DNA from: an uncultured Bacteroides sp.
GTDB taxonomy: Bacteria > Bacteroidota > Bacteroidia > Bacteroidales > Bacteroidaceae
Direction: 5' to 3'
Length of the DNA: 64,000 nt
Assembly (NCBI GenBank): GCA_937890825.1
Contig: CALADS010000094.1
Coordinates: forward strand, 34,320 to 98,319
Within the stretch, counting starts at the first letter, position 1. The number at the start of each line of letters is the position of its first letter. The notes beneath the pieces were generated by a model that made no database searches, was not told where the DNA came from, and was given only the letters and a program-made list of their open reading frames with translations. Below, piece after piece: positions 63,620 through 64,000 of the stretch. The translations under genes were made by a program, and so were the position numbers.

Positions 63620-64000
63620 ATTGATGTATTCGCCTATGATGCGAACGGCAATCTTACGAAAGATTTAAATAGGAATATTTGTGAAATCCAGTATAATATC
63701 TTAAATTTACTCCGCAAGGTAGTCTTTGCTGGTGGTGACTCCATCAGTTATGTGTATGCAGCCGACGGAACGAAACTTCGTTCAACGGCAACGATTGGGG
63801 GAGTGACCACTAAGACCGACTACTGCGGTAATGTGATCTATGAGAACGGTTTTCGTAAGTATTTGCTGGTAGATGGCGGTTACTTTTCAGGGAAAAACAC
63901 TGCATATCTGAAACAAACTGGATGGGCTTTCGCGTGCGCAATATATATAATGTATACGATAGGAAAGCCTTTAAGAAACATGTTTGAAAAATATGTTTTG
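63620..64000 (+). pseudogene. Second truncated RHS fragment with a different 3' end (continues past window)
   Basis: After a stop at 63617-63619 a frame without ATG reads IDVFAYDANGNLTKDLNRN and follows the RHS core exactly as in the first copy to LLVDGGY (63883). It then diverges to FSGKNTAYLKQTGWAFACAI and stays open to the window end. The divergence comes before the RHS core-end signature, so this is a truncated duplicate rather than a clean alternative toxin tip. With no start codon it is probably silent. Confidence 0.75.
63635..63883 (+). repeat. RHS core repeat, copy 2 of 2
   Basis: A direct repeat of 61803-62051, 1832 bases downstream, flanking the toxin tip and immunity gene. Near-identity indicates a recent duplication or ongoing gene conversion. 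Confidence 0.95.

Overview
The window reads as chromosome of a gut Bacteroidales, most likely Bacteroides or Phocaeicola. The reasons are a SusC/SusD-type glycan locus with a hybrid two-component sensor, Bacteroidetes promoters (-33 TTTG and -7 TAnnTTTG instead of -35/-10), many lipobox lipoproteins, Lnb, DUF5686, DUF4827 and DUF6340 proteins, a HAD-hotdog fusion enzyme and VapE/RHS accessory genes. No rRNA, tRNA or CRISPR array was recognised.

Layout. 1-6.7 kb: the 3' part of a DUF5686 outer-membrane protein, rpsA, ribonuclease Z, then an ECF sigma factor with a putative membrane anti-sigma and a small periplasmic protein. 6.7-7.8 kb: a gene-poor stretch with debris, including an 85-bp fragment of an MFS transporter gene fused tail-to-head to the start of a YjbR-like gene. 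7.8-23.2 kb: a complete fructan (probably levan) utilisation locus. It has a hybrid sensor with a periplasmic sugar-binding domain, a leftward operon of GH32 exo-fructosidase, inner-membrane sugar transporter and fructokinase, and a rightward operon of SusC, SusD, a DUF4960 surface lipoprotein and an endo-type GH32 lipoprotein. The pieces fit one route: surface endo-cleavage, import by SusC/D, periplasmic exo-hydrolysis to fructose, sensing of the sugar by the hybrid sensor, uptake and phosphorylation.

23.5-42.0 kb: mainly housekeeping genes, including an MFS pump, zinc alcohol dehydrogenase, thioesterase, TsaC, ClC channel with CBS domains, fmt, rpe, comEC, a HAD-hotdog fusion, nrnA, a DUF4827 lipoprotein, glmM, ftsK, lolA, trxB and a Crp/Fnr regulator. 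42.0-48.0 kb: an accessory region. A truncated ECF sigma gene and palindrome-rich DNA precede a GC-rich VapE-like gene, which abuts the last 76 codons of a deleted susD; a surviving EEP-family lipoprotein and a GH97 enzyme follow. This looks like a decayed glycan locus.

48.1-61.4 kb: FKBP, MazG, a TonB-domain protein, valS, a small conserved protein, a DUF6340 lipoprotein, secA, an alkaline-phosphatase-superfamily protein lacking the usual active-site residues, and lnb. 61.5-64.0 kb: a 5'-truncated RHS gene ending in a PD-(D/E)XK-type toxin domain, a probable immunity gene, and a second truncated RHS fragment that repeats 249 bp of the first.

The most distinctive points are the RHS toxin debris with its duplicated core, the VapE module in the scar of a lost SusC/D locus, the MFS/YjbR chimera, and the pairing of Lnb with a probable pseudo-phosphatase. 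Functions are assigned from recognised motifs and domain order only; no database search was run.
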